The notes: generated by a model not told the origin, from the sequence alone. Shown: positions 33,208 to 46,159, numbered from the stretch's first letter. The stretch: DNA of 64,000 nt from Cavia porcellus (GCF_034190915.1 NW_026947490.1:69305494-69369493); one strand, 5' to 3'. Translations and numbers: made by a program.

Positions 33208-34684
33208 AACGTCTGTATCTTAGCAAACCCAGAACTTACACAACACAATATCAGAAATTGGTCAATTCCAACCCTCACCTTCATTTAATGTTACTACATG
33301 TTCGAGTGTGCATTCCATGGCATATTTAAGTGACCAAGGGCAGGCGGTACATAAGTGACCAGAGCCTTGTTCCTGGCCCACTAACACTTTACCTCCTCCT
33401 GGGTGCCAGCATGGAAACAAACTGGTTAGTGTGGCTTTGGTGGCTTTCTGGGAGCAAGAATGAGCTCCGTTCAGAGTTGCAAATTGCCAGAGCAGAGCTG
33501 CATTCCCTTCCTTCCTTTGTCTTACAGGGAGGGCTGGTGTCCTGCAGACAAAGTTTTGACCAAAAAAGACCTTTTTTCTGAACTTGAATTACGATTCAGC
33601 TTTATTGTTTCGTGACCTCAGCCTTTGTAGGCAGAGGTAGATAAGGAACTGCTATGCATAGAAGACATGTAGTGAAACAGCTAGGCATCTTCTTTTAGGT
33701 GTCTGTCTTTGACTCAACGTGAAAGCGGTACACTGGACTATGATAGTCTGTGGAGATCTGTTCAGTCAGGTTGCATGAGACCATCTTTCTAGACCCTGGG
33801 AATCTGGAAGTGCTAATTCCCTTTAAAGACACAGAGACGGCACTGGGGGACTAGCTACAGGTAATAGTGTGGATCTGGGACTTAAAAAGAGTATTTCAAA
33901 AGAAAATGTAAACTATCATTCCCTTTTCTTCAACACTTCTAGGGAAGTAGGTTCCCACATACACAAAGTACCTAGTGACATTTTATACAAAACAATGAAT
34001 AGAATTTAATTGAGGCAGCCAAGAGCAAAGCTGTATTAATAACTGAATACATGTAAAAGAAGTGTGCTTCAAAGTCTTAAGTTGGAAAATTCTAATAATT
34101 AAAAATGATATTTGGCCACTAGAGAGTTGAGGAATCCCTGGATAAAGGGATAACAAGCAATTGCTCCTCAGTAAGTAGAATGCACTCTAACTGCAGGAAT
34201 AATTCATAAGCATGTTCTTAGTTTTCCTGAGACTTACTGGCATAGAACCAGTACCCAAAAATGTAATTTATCCCAGTCACAAAAATTAGCTGCTGGAGAT
34301 CACCTGACATTACTATCAGCCATCATTAGGGTAAGAAAATGCACCTTTCCTTCTAATTCTTTTTTTGGTGCTCAAAAGAAAAGTTGAATTACATTTTAGT
34401 ATAGCTGGAAACTGCTACTGCTGCAACAGGCAAAAAATAATAATAAACCACCAAACTATAAGTCAGCATTCTATCCTGTTTTCTAAGAGCAAAATGTGTG
34501 GATTGCAACTAATGGTTGGTCAGCTCTGGAAATCCAGTAAACAGCTCTTGGGAGATACAACACCATTTCTCATTACCAGAAACTTCGAATAATCTTTTTT
34601 AAAACAGTGAAGGGTGCATCCTCTCGGTTTTCTATAAATACACTAGTTGTGTGACCACCTGAAAATAGGTAACAGATTCTTGTT
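33208..34684. other. Intergenic stretch without recognised features
   Basis: No repeat family or gene is recognised. The start is the empty-site continuation of the 14-bp duplication. Confidence 0.4.
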
Positions 34685-35994
34685 TGGTTTGGGTCAAGGT
34701 TAGAGTTAGAGTTAACTTTATTATTAGTGTTAGGGTGGATTAGGGGGTAGGGTAATGTTTACACTTAGGGTTAGGATTATTTTTAGGTTTAGGGTGAGGG
34801 TTGGGGTTAGGGTTATGGTTAGAGTAGGTTTTAGGTTTCAGGTTAGGCTTTCAGGTCAGGGCTATGTTTAGTGTTAGCATTAGGTTTTGTGTTAGTATTA
34901 GCATTAGAGTTCAAGTGATGATGAGGTTTAGGGTTAGGGTTTAAATCAATTTTATAGTAAAGGTCAAGTTTTTTGTTAAGGCTTGGGTTATTTTTAGGGT
35001 TAAGGTTAGTTTTACAGACAAGGCTCGTGCATTAGGTTTCATGTTAGGGTTAGAGTTTAGGTTTAAAATTAGGGTTATGTTAAGTTTGGGTTCTGGTTAC
35101 TGTAAGCATTCAGTTTTAGGTTAGGTTCAGATACAGAGTTGTGATTAGGTTTTGGGTTTAGATTATTTTAGGGATAAGATCAGGATTAAAATGTAGATTA
35201 GTGTTAGGATTAGGTTTTTGGTTAGGATTAGGGTTATATTAGCACTAGACTTTGGTTTAGGGTTAAGGTTAGGGTTATGGTTTGAGTTGGGGTTACTTTC
35301 AGTATTAGAGTTTATCTTTGAGTTCCAGTTTCAACTAGCTTTAGGTTTAGGGTTAGGGTTAATGAAATATTTAGTGTTAGTGTAAGTATTAAAGTGATTA
35401 TGGAATAGTATTAGAGTTAGCATTACTGTTATGGTTAGGGTTTCATTTTGAATTAGTGTGTGAATTAGTGTTAGACTTAAATTTATATTAAGACTTAGTT
35501 TGATCGTGAGGTTCTCATTTTGCTAATGTTAGTCTTTGGACTCAGATCAGATTCAGTTATAAGTTGTGGTTAAAGTTTGTATCAGGTTAGAGTTACTGTT
35601 GGTGTTAGGTTAAGATTAGTTTTCAGAAAACGGTTGCAGTGTAGATTGGGTTTGGGGTTTGGTTTCACCTTTAAGTTAGGGTTAGAATTAGGGCTTGCGT
35701 TCAGGTTAGGGTTAGGTTAGGGTTAGGATTAGTTTTTCCCATTCAGGTTAGGGTTAGATTTCAGGTTAGAGTTAATGTTAGGTTTAGGGGTTGGGGTTAG
35801 GTTAGAGTTTGGTTAGAGTGAAGGTTAAGGTCATGGCTAAGGTTTAGATAAGTATAGATTTATGTTTAGCTTGCTTGTTTGGATTTGGTTTATGGTTCAG
35901 ATTAGGATTAGTGTTAGTATTCTGGTTAAGGTTAGGGTTAGGGTTTGGGTTCAGTTTAGGATTAAGTTGAAATTTAGGATTAATATTTGTTTCA

Positions 35995-36178
35995 TTACCC
36001 TTCTTTCATTGCTTATACAAAATACTTGATATCCAAAGTTAAAATGGAAAGCTTTATTTAGCTCACAGTTTGTGGAGGTTTTAGCCCATAATTGGTTGTG
36101 TCACAATAGAGTGGCTTGGTAGAGGGGCATCTCAGTGGAGAAGAAGTTCATGGCTGCAGAAGACAGCAAAAGCAGGGA

Positions 36179-36256
<78 letters not shown>

Positions 36257-36440
36257 TAGCTCTTTGTGTTCTTTATATTTTTACAGGCTACTTAGTCTAA
36301 GTGCCCTTAATCCCAGGGCACTTAACCCCAGCATTGCATTATGAATCAATCACATCATCGATAATCCTGCCTTCTCTGATTCAACCAGCTCTGAAAATCC
36401 TGCCCTCCATGATGGTATGAGGCTTTGGGCATCTAGAAAT
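35995..36440. mobile_element. Unclassified insertion within the TTAGGG-like block
   Basis: The sequence switches abruptly from GTTAG-rich to ordinary composition (AATGGAAAGCTTTATTTAGC, later GCCCTCCATGATGG) and back. It holds the (GA)n run. It resembles a nonautonomous element, but I cannot assign a family and saw no clear target-site duplication. Confidence 0.45.
36175..36254. repeat. (GA)n microsatellite
   Basis: About 38 GA units with few interruptions. One frame reads as an Arg-Glu repeat. Confidence 0.95.
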
Positions 36441-39400
36441 GAATCATAATAGGGTTAGAGTAAGTGTTATGATTAGAGTTAGGTTAAGCTTTAGGTTTTT
36501 AGGTTCATGGTTAGGTTAAGCTTTAGGTTTTTAGGTTCATGGTTAGGTTTAGTGTTAGTGTTAGTGTTAGTGTTGGTATTAAGTTTAAGGTTCCTGTTTG
36601 GTTTACAATCAGGTTTTGAGTTAGGATTAGGGTTAGTTTTAGCTTTAGGTTTCATGTTAGGGCTTGTTATTGCTTGTGATTAGTTTTAGGAATCAGATTG
36701 GTGTTCAGTGTAGTTTTTGATTTTGGTTAATTAAGCAGTTTGGATTAGAAAATGTTTGAGGGTTAGATTCATTATTATGGTTGATTTTAGGTTTATACTA
36801 AGTGTTAAGATTAGGATTAGGTTCAGGTGTTAGGTTTCATTTCAGAGTTAGGTTTAGGGTTTGTGTTAGCATTTGATTTCATGTCACGGTTAGAGTTATA
36901 TTTTGGGTTTGGATTCGCCCTAGATTTAGGTTTACATTTAGGTTTAGCATTAGGGTTGGAGTTAGAGTCAAGGCTAGAGTTAAGCATAGGGTTAGCTTTG
37001 GGTTTATGGTTAGTTTTAGGGCTTGCTTTAAGTTTACTGTTGGGTTATAATTAAGCCTAAGATTAGGTTTAAGCTTAGTGTTAGGGTTCCCTTTAGCATT
37101 ATTGTTAGGGTTCAGTTTAGTTTTATTAGGGTTATGTTTTGGTTTCAATTTAAGGTTATATTTGGGGTATGTTTCACAATAGGGCTGGGGTTTGGGTTAG
37201 GGTTAGTGTTCTGGTTAGCATGTACAATCAGGTTCTGCTTAGGGCTGGGTTGGAAAGGCTTAGATCTTCTGTTGTACACTTCAGAATTGTGTTTTCTTTT
37301 TTACTTTTATTTAAACAGAAAAAAGGGTAGTAATAGTACTGAATTAAAAAAAAAACAAAGAAATCACTAGCTGATAAATTACGTACTGTCTTCTTAGATA
37401 TAGTTGTTCAAGTTACAAAATTAAAGCATACAAAGTGGACATTCAAACAGTGAGACTACAACAGTTCTGCTGAGTGGTCCAACTAAAACTTAGTAATATG
37501 TTCATCTATATTACACACTTAAACTGCATGTAGTTATATCCCTTAGAGCACTTCATTTCCTTCTCTTTGTTACAATAGCAATTACACATTTTGGGTTTTA
37601 TTACTCCTACAGTTTTTACTACATTCCTACACTAGAGACATAATGTGACATTTATAAATATGATTCTTATCTATTTCACTTATGAGGATAGTCTCAAGTT
37701 GCCTCCATTTACCTATAAAGGCTTCAAGATCATCTTTTTTATAGCTGAGTAATATTCCATTGTATAAAAGTACCACATCTTTTTCATCCATTCTGTAGTT
37801 GATGGGCACTTTGGTTGTTTCCAAGATTTAGCTATTACAAATTGTGCTGCTATGAACATAGGTGCACATATATCATTGTGATATGACCTTTTCAGGTTTT
37901 CTGGGAAAATACCCAGGAGGGGAATAGCTGGGTTGAATGGAACTTCCAATCCTAGTCTTCTGAGAATTCTCTGTACTGATTTCCATAGTGGCTGCACCAG
38001 TCTACACTCCCATCAACAATGGAGCAGTGTTCCTTTTTCCCTGCAGCCTCATCAACAGTTGTTATCAGTTGTTTTCTTCATGGCAGCTATTCTTTCTGGA
38101 GTGACATGAAATCTCAATGCTATTTTAATTTGCATTTCTCAAATGAACAGTGATGATGAACATTTCTTCATGTATTTATTTGCTATTTATATATCTTCAT
38201 CTGAGAAACGTGTGTTCATCTCAGATGCCCATTTTTGGAGAGAGTCTTTGAATTTGGGGTGCTTGATATTCTGGATACAAGTCCTTTGTCTGACAGGTTG
38301 ATGGCTATAATTCTTTCCCATTCTGTGGGTTTTTTTTCACTCTGTTGGTGACTTCTTTTGAAGTGCAGAAATTTTTCAATAATATGAGATCCCAGTTGAT
38401 TCTTTGAAGTGTTTCCTGTGCAGTTTGCATTTTGTTCATGAAATCTATGCCTAACCCTAGGTCTCCAAAGACTTCTACCTACCTTGTCTTCCAGTAGATT
38501 TAGTGTTTCTGTCTCAATATTTAGATCTTTGATCTATTTAGACTTTAATTTTGTGCATGGTGATATGCATGGGTCTAGTTTCAGTCTTTGGCATGTGGAA
38601 AGCCAATGTTTCCAACACCATTGATTAAAGAGGCTATCCTCCTTCCAGTGAACATGTTTAGCACCTTTGTCAAATGTCAGGTGGCTGAGTGTCTTTGTAG
38701 TTGTGTTTGCATCTTCTAATCTGTTCCATTGGTCCTCAGGTCTATTTCTTTGCCAGTACCATGCTGATTTTATCACTGTGGCTTCGTAGTAGAGTTTCAA
38801 GTAAGGAATTGAGAGTCCTCCTGTCTTGCCTTTGTTGTCCAGAATTGCCTTAGCTATTCTAGGTTTCTTATATTTCCAAATGAATTTTAGGAGTGTTTTC
38901 TCTAGATCTATGAATATGTCAATGATATTTTGATTGGGATTGCAATAAATCTGTATAGCAGTTTTGGGAGTATGGCCACTTTCACAATGTTGGTTTTTCC
39001 TAGCCAAGAGCAAGGAATACCTTGCATTTTCTAATATCCTCTTCAATCTCCTTTTTTAGCGTAGCATAATTTTCAGCATATAGATCTTTTACATTCTTAG
39101 TTAGATTGATTCCTAAATATTTCATTTTTTAGATGCTATTGTGAAAGTTGATATTTCCATAATTTCTTGCTCAGTGAGGTTTTTTTGTGTGTATGGGAAC
39201 ACTATTGATTTTTGATCACTGACTTTGTATCCAGCTACACTGCTGAATTTGTTTATTACCTCTAGTAGTCTTTTAATGGAGTTTTTTGGGGTCTTCAATA
39301 TAGAGTACCATGTCATCTGCAAATAGTGATAGTTTAACTTCTTCCTTTCCTATCTTTATTCCTTTTATTTCTCTCTCTCGTCTGATTGCCCTGGCTAGTA

Positions 39401-42096
39401 TTTGCAGAACTATATTGATAGGAATGGTGATAGTGGATATCTTTGTCTTGTTCCTGATTTTCATGTGAAAGCTTTCAGGTTTTGTCCATTTAGTATAATG
39501 CTGGCTGGTTTTTGTCATAGATGGCCTTTATGAGATTGAGGTAGACATCGTGTATTCTGAGTTTCTGAAGGGTTTTTATCATGCACAGGTGTTGGATTTT
39601 ATTGAAAGCTTTTCCTGCATCTATTGAGATGATCATGTGTTTTTGTTTTTTTTGCTCTGTAGATTTGCTCTATTATATTTATTGATTTGCATATGTTAAA
39701 CCATCCCTGCATTCCTGGGATGAATCCTACTTGGTTGTGATGTATAATCTTCCTTATGGTTTGCTGCATTCTATTTGCCAGTACTTTATTGAGAATCTTT
39801 GCATCAATATTCATTAGTGAGACTTCCCTATAGTTCATTTTACTGGTTGGGTTTTTCTCTGGTTTTGGTATCAGAGTAATACTTGCTTCCAGGAATGATT
39901 TAGGGAGGATTGCTTCCTTTGCAATTTCATTGAAGAGTTTAAGGAATATTGGCACCAGATCTCTAAATATCTTGTAGAATTCAGCCGTGAATCTATCAGG
40001 ACCTGGGCTTTTCTTTGTTGGTAAGTTTTAATTACATTTTCAATTTCAATAGCTGATATTGGGTTATTCAAAATTGCTATATCTTCTTGGTTGAGCTTTG
40101 GTAGTTCCTATGTTTCTAGAAATCTGTCCATTTTCTCTGTGTTTTCCACTCTATATAAGTAAAGATTTTCAATGTAGGTATTCATGATCTTTTGAATTTC
40201 TGTGGTATCTGTATTAATTTCCCCATTTTCCCCAAATGCATGAATTTTGTTTTTTTTCTCTATTTCTTTATAAGGTTAGCTAGAGGTTTATCAATTTTGT
40301 TTATTCTCTCTCAAAAAACCAGCTTTTTGATTCATTAATTCTTTGTATTGTTTTTTAAGTTTCAATTGCATTGATTTCTACTCTAATCTTCACAATTTCC
40401 TCTCTTCCATGAGCTTTGGGTTTAACTTGCTCTTCTTTTTCTAGATGCTTGAGATGAAGCATTAGGTTGTTTATTTGTGCTCATTCTGTTTTTTGATATG
40501 ACAATTTATTGCTATGTATTTCCCTCTTAAGACTGCTTTCATTGCATCCTACAGATTGCAGTATGTTGTTTCTGTATTTTCATTGAATTGTAGGTGTTGC
40601 TTTATTTCTTCTTTAATTTCATCTATAGCCCACTGTTTGTTCAGAAGATTGGTATTTAATTTTCCATGTATTCATGCAGGTTTTACAATTTCTTTTGCCA
40701 TTAATTTCCAATTTCAGTGTACTGTGGTCAGATACTATGCATGGGATAATTTCAATACCTTTGTATTTACTTAAGAATGTTGTATGGGATAATATATGGT
40801 CTAATTTGAAGAATGACCCATGTGCTGCTAAGAAGAATGTGTATTCTGATATGATTGAGTAGAACACTCTGTAAACATCTACTAAGTCCAATTGTTCGCA
40901 GGTATGATTCAGTTCTATTATTTCCTTGCTGACTGTTTGTCTAATTGATCTATCTCTTTGTGACAATGAGCTGTTAAGGTCCCCTGTTATAACTGTGTTG
41001 TATATTTGGTTTTTCATGTCTCTTAGTATTTGTCTTATATAGTTGGGTGCTCTTGTACTTGGTGCATACATATTTATAATTGTTAGTTCTTCCTCTTGAA
41101 TTTTTCCACCAACCAGTATGTAGTGACCTTCTTTATCTCTTTTAATCATTATAGATTTGAAGTTCACACTGTCTGCAATTAGAATAATTACCCCTGGTTT
41201 TTTCTGGGTTCCTGTTGCATGGAATATTGTTTTCCATCCTTTGACATTTATTTTATGAGTTTCTTTTTGGATCAGATGTGTTTCTTGTATATCACAGCAT
41301 ATCGTGAAATTATGTTTCTTGATCCATTCTGTCAACCTATTTCATTTTATAGGTGAAATGAGGCCATTTACATTTATAGAAATCACTGATATGTACTGGT
41401 TTGACTTTGCCATGTTATGTTCCAGTTGTTTGCTTTCTGCTTTTCCCCTTTGTTTAATTGCTTGTCCTACCTGGTGGTTTCTTTGTGTTTTTGTTCTGGG
41501 ATTGTGGTTATTTTTATCTCTATCTAGTATGTCCTTCAATGCTCTTTATAGTGTTGGTTTGGTGGATGTGAATTTCTTCAGTTGTTCTTTGTCATGGAAG
41601 TATCTTGTTTATTCATTAAATTTGAATGAAAGTTTTTCTGGGTACATAAGTCTGGGTTGAAAGTTGTTTTCTTTTAGGACTTGAAATACCTCACTCCAAG
41701 CTCATCTTGACTTGAGGGTTTGTGCTGAAAAGTCTGCTGTGATTCTAAAGGGCTTTCCTTGATAGGTGAGTTGTGTCTTTTCTCTAACAGCTTGTAGTAT
41801 TCTGTTTTTATGCTGCATGTCTAGGATCTTAATTTTTATATGTCTGGGTGTAGATTTATGTTGGTTGTGATTGCTTGGTGTTCTATATACTTCACTTATG
41901 TGCATATCAGAATTTTTCTCCATGTTTGGGAAATTTTGTGCTTTTACTTCTGTGAATATTTTAGTTATGTCATTCACATTGACTCCTTCATCTTCATTGG
42001 TGCCTATTAGTCTTATATTATTTCTCTTGGCATCATGTTGAAGCTGCTGGATTGTCATTTCATGACGCTTTGTTATTTTTTAAAGTTCTATCTTTT

Positions 42097-42201
42097 TTTT
42101 TTTTTTGTCTTTTTCCTTTTTATCAGTACCAGGGATCTAACTCATGACTGCCTGCTTGCAAGGCAGGTGCTTATGCTGCTGAGCTAAATCCCCAGCCCCC
42201 A
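42097..42201 (-). repeat. ID SINE, antisense, in L1 ORF1
   Basis: The full unit runs from poly-T to CCCCAGCCCCC. AAAGTTCTATCTTTT is found at 42082-42096 and 42202-42216, a 15-bp target-site duplication. Confidence 0.93.
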
Positions 42202-43389
42202 AAAGTTCTATCTTTTCATAATTGCTATTTGCAATCCTGTCCTCAAGGTACGAAATTCTATCCTCAGCTTCATTTAAATGGTTTTGCCCACTTTCAATAG
42301 AATTTTTTGTTTCTTCAATGTCTCTTTGAGTTTGTTTCATGAATTCTGCTTGTTTTTTCTATTGTTCGTCAAGGTTTCAATCAGTTTCCCATGCTCCTAT
42401 AGATTTTTTTAAAAATCTATTTCTTCTTTAGCTGTGCTAAGCAATTCCTTTACTAAGGCTGTTATTTCTTTTTTTTGTTTGTTTTTTTACATAAGAGATT
42501 ACTTCTAATTTGATTTCCTCTATAATCTCTTGGAGTTGTTTTTTTATTTCACTTGCTATCTTTACAGAGATTTCCAGTGTGTTACTTTTGAAGTCCTCTG
42601 TCTCACTGTCTCCTGTACTTTATTCTGATGCACTAGATGTTTGAGATTGCATTTTGCTGTTTTGTTTTGCCAGTTTCCCCTTTCAGGTTAATATTTGGTC
42701 CTTAACTCCCACTAGTGCCAACTTTTGATAGTGTGTATCTGGGGATCCTACTGTAAGGTTGATGTTTGTCCAATTGCTGGGTCCTACACTGAAGAGGTTG
42801 GCCAATCACTTGAATTTCCCCTGCAGGATCTGTTGGATGAGTCCTATGTTCTTCCTAGGCTTACAACCTAGGAGTACTGCTGGAAATCAACCCCTAGTTC
42901 CTGCTGTTATTATGTCTTCAGGTTGTTCAGAGTCACCAGATCTCCCTGTTTATGGTATTTGTCTCATCTGGGACCCTACTGTGTCTCTAGGTGTCCCACA
43001 GGCCCTCTTAATTTTCTCCAGGTTGGGGAAAGTTTTGTTGGCACCCTCGTCAACCTACCTGACTTTCTCTGTATTGAGGAGGGACTTACCCATCCACTTG
43101 CCAAGTTCGCCTATGTCCTACTTCTGGAAGGCAATTTTCTATTGCTCCTATTTACCCACTGATGGTGACAAACTCTATTCCTATTTTAGGAGCAAGCTCA
43201 CCTCACTGATGGAAGCCTGCTGAGTTCTTCTTACTGAGTCTCCCCTCTATACTGCATAGTTAATTCACTGCAGTCCAAGGTTCTGGGGGGAGCTGTGGGA
43301 GTCAAAAAGCAACAGCAATACTATGTCCAGTAGGTTGGGGTGGGGGTCCCGTTGGCAGCGGTGGGACTATGGGAGCACATGCTCACAGG

Positions 43390-43605
43390 TTGGAGGTCTT
43401 AGGTCCTGATGTGTGTGGCCAGGACTGCAGGACACAGGAAACATCAAGTTCTGGCCTGGCCTTGTGTACACCACTGGCTGAGTTCCCAGGTCCCGCACAA
43501 TCATCTGAGATATGGTGGGAGTCACAGGAGGGGCCTGGGTCTAGCCTGGCCCCATGTGTGCCTCTGACTGGAGTTCCCAGATCCTGGGAGGTTATCTGTG
43601 GAGAC
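43390..43605 (-). repeat. Two tandem units of about 95 bp in the L1 5' UTR
   Basis: Two successive related stretches (each containing GGCCTGG or AGCCTGGCC, then TGTGTGCC/TGTACACC, ACTGG..GAGTTCCCAG.TCC) suggest a tandem 5' UTR unit, as promoter monomers in rodent L1s. Confidence 0.45.
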
Positions 43606-43640
43606 TGTTTTATATTTTTGTGAAAAAGTTGATCATATGT

Positions 43641-43945
43641 TGGTGGAGGTTGTTTTAAAGCTATAATTTTGTAATATGATCATGGAAATGTAATGGTAAA
43701 TGCATTAGAAAAAAAATAACTCACTCCCTGCCTCAGGCCCGAAGAAGATGAATGCACATTCTCTGTGATCCCAAGGCCACAGGCCTGGAGTATAAAAGGC
43801 CACATCCTTTGGTGAGCTTACCAACATAGACCAGAGGAGAGGATGCCACATTCTGGGGTTCTGCCATCATTGGAAGAATGATGATGAGTGGCCAACTGCA
43901 CCAGTCCACCACACTGGAAACCTCAGATTGGACAAACTCAGGCAC
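43641..43945. other. Stretch between L1 pieces with a TATA-like box
   Basis: TATAAAAG is present at 43791-43798 within a GC-richer segment. No LTR ends or coding sequence are recognised. It may be an LTR or promoter fragment. Confidence 0.3.
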
Positions 43946-44380
43946 CACTTGATCATGGTGTATACTCTTGATGATCTGTTGCATTCTGGTTGCCAGTATT
44001 TTATTGAGGATTTTTGTATTTATGTTCATTATGGAGATTGCCCTGTAATTCTCTTTTTTTGGTTGGGTCTCTCTCTGGTCTTGGTATTAGGGTAATACTT
44101 GCTTCCAGAATTGAGTTAGGGAGACTTACTTCCCTTTCAAGTCCATTGAACAGTTTGAGGAGTGTTGTCATTCAGTCCTCTATAAATTTCTTGTAGGATT
44201 CCCCAGTGAACTCATCAGGACCTGTGCTTTTCTTTGTTGGTAAGGTTCTAATTACATTTGCAGTTTCATTAACTGAAATTGGGTTATTCAACAGTTTTAC
44301 ATCTTCTTGATCCAGCTTTGGTAATTCACATGTTTCTAGGAACCTATCTTTTCCTCTGTGTTATCAAAACTTATGAAAGA
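43946..44380 (-). mobile_element. L1 fragment, antisense (ORF2 RT region)
   Basis: The minus strand encodes an [20 protein letters not shown] stretch matching the RT region of the L1s at 22730 and 39955. Both sides are truncated. Confidence 0.75.
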
Positions 44381-44425
44381 AAAGGTGTGGAGTACTAAAG
44401 ACCAGGTCCAGGTATCTAAATTTTT

Positions 44426-44524
44426 TTTGTCTCTTTTCTTTTTTATCAGTACCAGGGATCAAACTCACGACTGCCTGCTTACAAGGCAGGCAATTATGCC
44501 GCTGAGCTAAATCCCCAGCCCCCC
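44426..44524 (-). repeat. ID SINE, antisense, with target-site duplication
   Basis: AGGTATCTAAATTTTT is repeated at 44410-44425 and 44525-44540, flanking a complete antisense ID unit. Confidence 0.93.
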
Positions 44525-44609
44525 AGGTATCTAAATTTTTAACATTTAACTTTTTATGTGAAGGACACTAAAAGATTCAAATAAAATATATACTCTAGGA
44601 TTAAACTGT

Positions 44610-45990
44610 ATTTATGCAATTGTAATAAAAACAATGTGATATTGACAAAAAACAAACCCAAAGATAAATGGAACAGATTAGAAGATTCAGAAACATCTGC
44701 AGACACACTAAGTCACCTTATCTTTGACAAAAGTTCCAAACATATTCACTGGAAGAAAGATAGCCTCTTTAATAAATGGTGCCAGAAAAACTGGTTCTAC
44801 ACCTGCCAAGGATTAAAACTGGACCCATATCTTTCACCATAGCTAAGCTAAAATTAGAATGGATCAAAGATATTAATATTAAAACAGAAACATTGAATAT
44901 GTTGGAAGACAGAGTAGGTAAAACTCTTGAAGACACTGGTATAGGCAAGACTTTATGGAAAAAACCCAGGTTGCACAGGAACTATTACAAAGAATCAACA
45001 ACTGGGATCTCACTATACTGAAAAGCTTTGCACAGCAAGAGAAACCAACAGAGTGAAAAAAGCAACCTACAATGTGGGAGAAAACGTTTTCCATCTGTTC
45101 CTCAGATAAAGGATTACTATCAAGAACATATAAAGAACTCAAAAAATTTAGTCCTCCTAGATTTAAAGACCCAATTGAAAAATAGACATTTGAGATGAAT
45201 ATACATTTCTCAGATGAAAAAATACAAACACAAATAAGTACATGAAAAAATGCTCAATATGACTGGTCATTTCAGAGATGCAAATTAAAATAACCCTTAG
45301 ATTTCACCTCACCCCAGAAAGAATGGCTAGTTTCAAGAAATCAACCAATAACAAATGTTGGAGGTGCTGTGAGGAAAAAAGAACCTTTCTCCACTGTTGG
45401 TGGGAATGCAGACTGATGCAATCATTGTGAAAATCAGTATAGAGATTCCTCAAAAAACTAGGATTGGACGTCCCATTCAACCCAGCTATTTCCTTTTTGA
45501 GTATCTTTCCAAAAGAATTAAGAACATCATATCAGTGATACATGTTCAACCATATATATAGCAGCAGTTTATAAACAACCTAAATGCCCATCAACTGAGG
45601 AATGGATAAAAAAGAGGTGGTATGTTTATAAATGGAGTACTACTCAGCCATAAAGGATGATAAACTGGAGACTTTTATAAATAGATGGGTGCACCTTAAG
45701 AACATATTCATTTGTGAAATAAGACACACATGTGTAAACATCATATTGTTTCATTAGTATGATAAGCCAAAAGAAAAAACATACATATATGTGTATGTAT
45801 ATGTATATAAAAATAGTTAAGATAGTTATACTACTGACTTCTCTGAAATCACTGGAGGGAAAGATTTGTACTGGTATTGTCTGGACAACTGAATATAGAC
45901 GTCTTGTGCTCTGGGTAAATGATTTGAGGATTGCACGATGTGCAATGTATGTACCATTGTTGCCCCTGATTGACATGCTTTGAAATTTTG
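44610..45990 (+). mobile_element. 5'-truncated L1 (ORF2 C-terminus and 3' UTR)
   Basis: The frame from 44636 reads KDKWNRLEDSETSADTLSHL, followed by further ORF2 C-terminal pieces to about 45660 in shifting frames, then an A-rich 3' UTR. It is the same region as 24150-25200 and, inverted, 37690-38850. Confidence 0.8.
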
Positions 45991-46012
45991 TTGTAGTTTG
46001 TTTTCCTCTTCT

Positions 46013-46110
46013 TTTTTAAAGTTTTTATTTCTTTTTGGTATCAGGATCAAACTCATGACCTTGTATTTTTCAGGCAGGTGATTGTCCCGCTGAGCTAAAT
46101 CTCTGACTCT
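46013..46110 (-). repeat. ID SINE, antisense, diverged
   Basis: TTTTTGGTATCAGGATCAAA, CAGGCAGGTG and GCTGAGCTAAATCTCTGAC. Confidence 0.8.
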
Positions 46111-46159
46111 TTTCTTTCTTTTTATCTTTGTATAAAATGGATTTGAAAAAAAAAGAGAG

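Larger units (their letters stand above)
34685..37255 (+). repeat. Degenerate TTAGGG-like block
   Basis: Hundreds of GGTTAG, GTTAGG and TTAGGGTT words on the + strand, rarely in perfect tandem beyond two or three units (best runs near 35700-35735 and 35930-35950). It is interrupted by a different sequence at about 35995-36440. Open frames inside (for example 36827-37054, leucine/glycine-rich) are products of the repeat, not genes. Confidence 0.85.
37290..43640 (-). mobile_element. Near full-length decayed L1, antisense
   Basis: Read on the minus strand: a 5' UTR (about 43640-42655), ORF1 starting near 42652 with coiled-coil (42340-42137) and RNA-binding (42058-41702) segments, ORF2 endonuclease (41335-40619, with VITGDLNSSLS and ASDH-like VSDHSTLKLEI), reverse transcriptase (about 40070-39270, with a [11 protein letters not shown] box), C-terminus (39046-37690) and a 3' UTR to about 37290. 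Many stops and frameshifts split ORF2. An ID SINE interrupts ORF1 (42097-42201). The outer ends are approximate. Confidence 0.85.

Noticed and set aside
36135..36344. Arg-Glu repeat protein
   Set aside because: It is a translation of the (GA)n microsatellite.
34685..37255. Regular repeated words suggesting a CRISPR array or regulatory array
   Set aside because: The words are GGTTAG variants without fixed-length repeats or unique spacers. Telomere-like satellite explains them.
40619..41335. Endonuclease-like 238-residue minus-strand frame
   Set aside because: It is the L1 ORF2 endonuclease domain in a decayed L1, not an independent nuclease gene.
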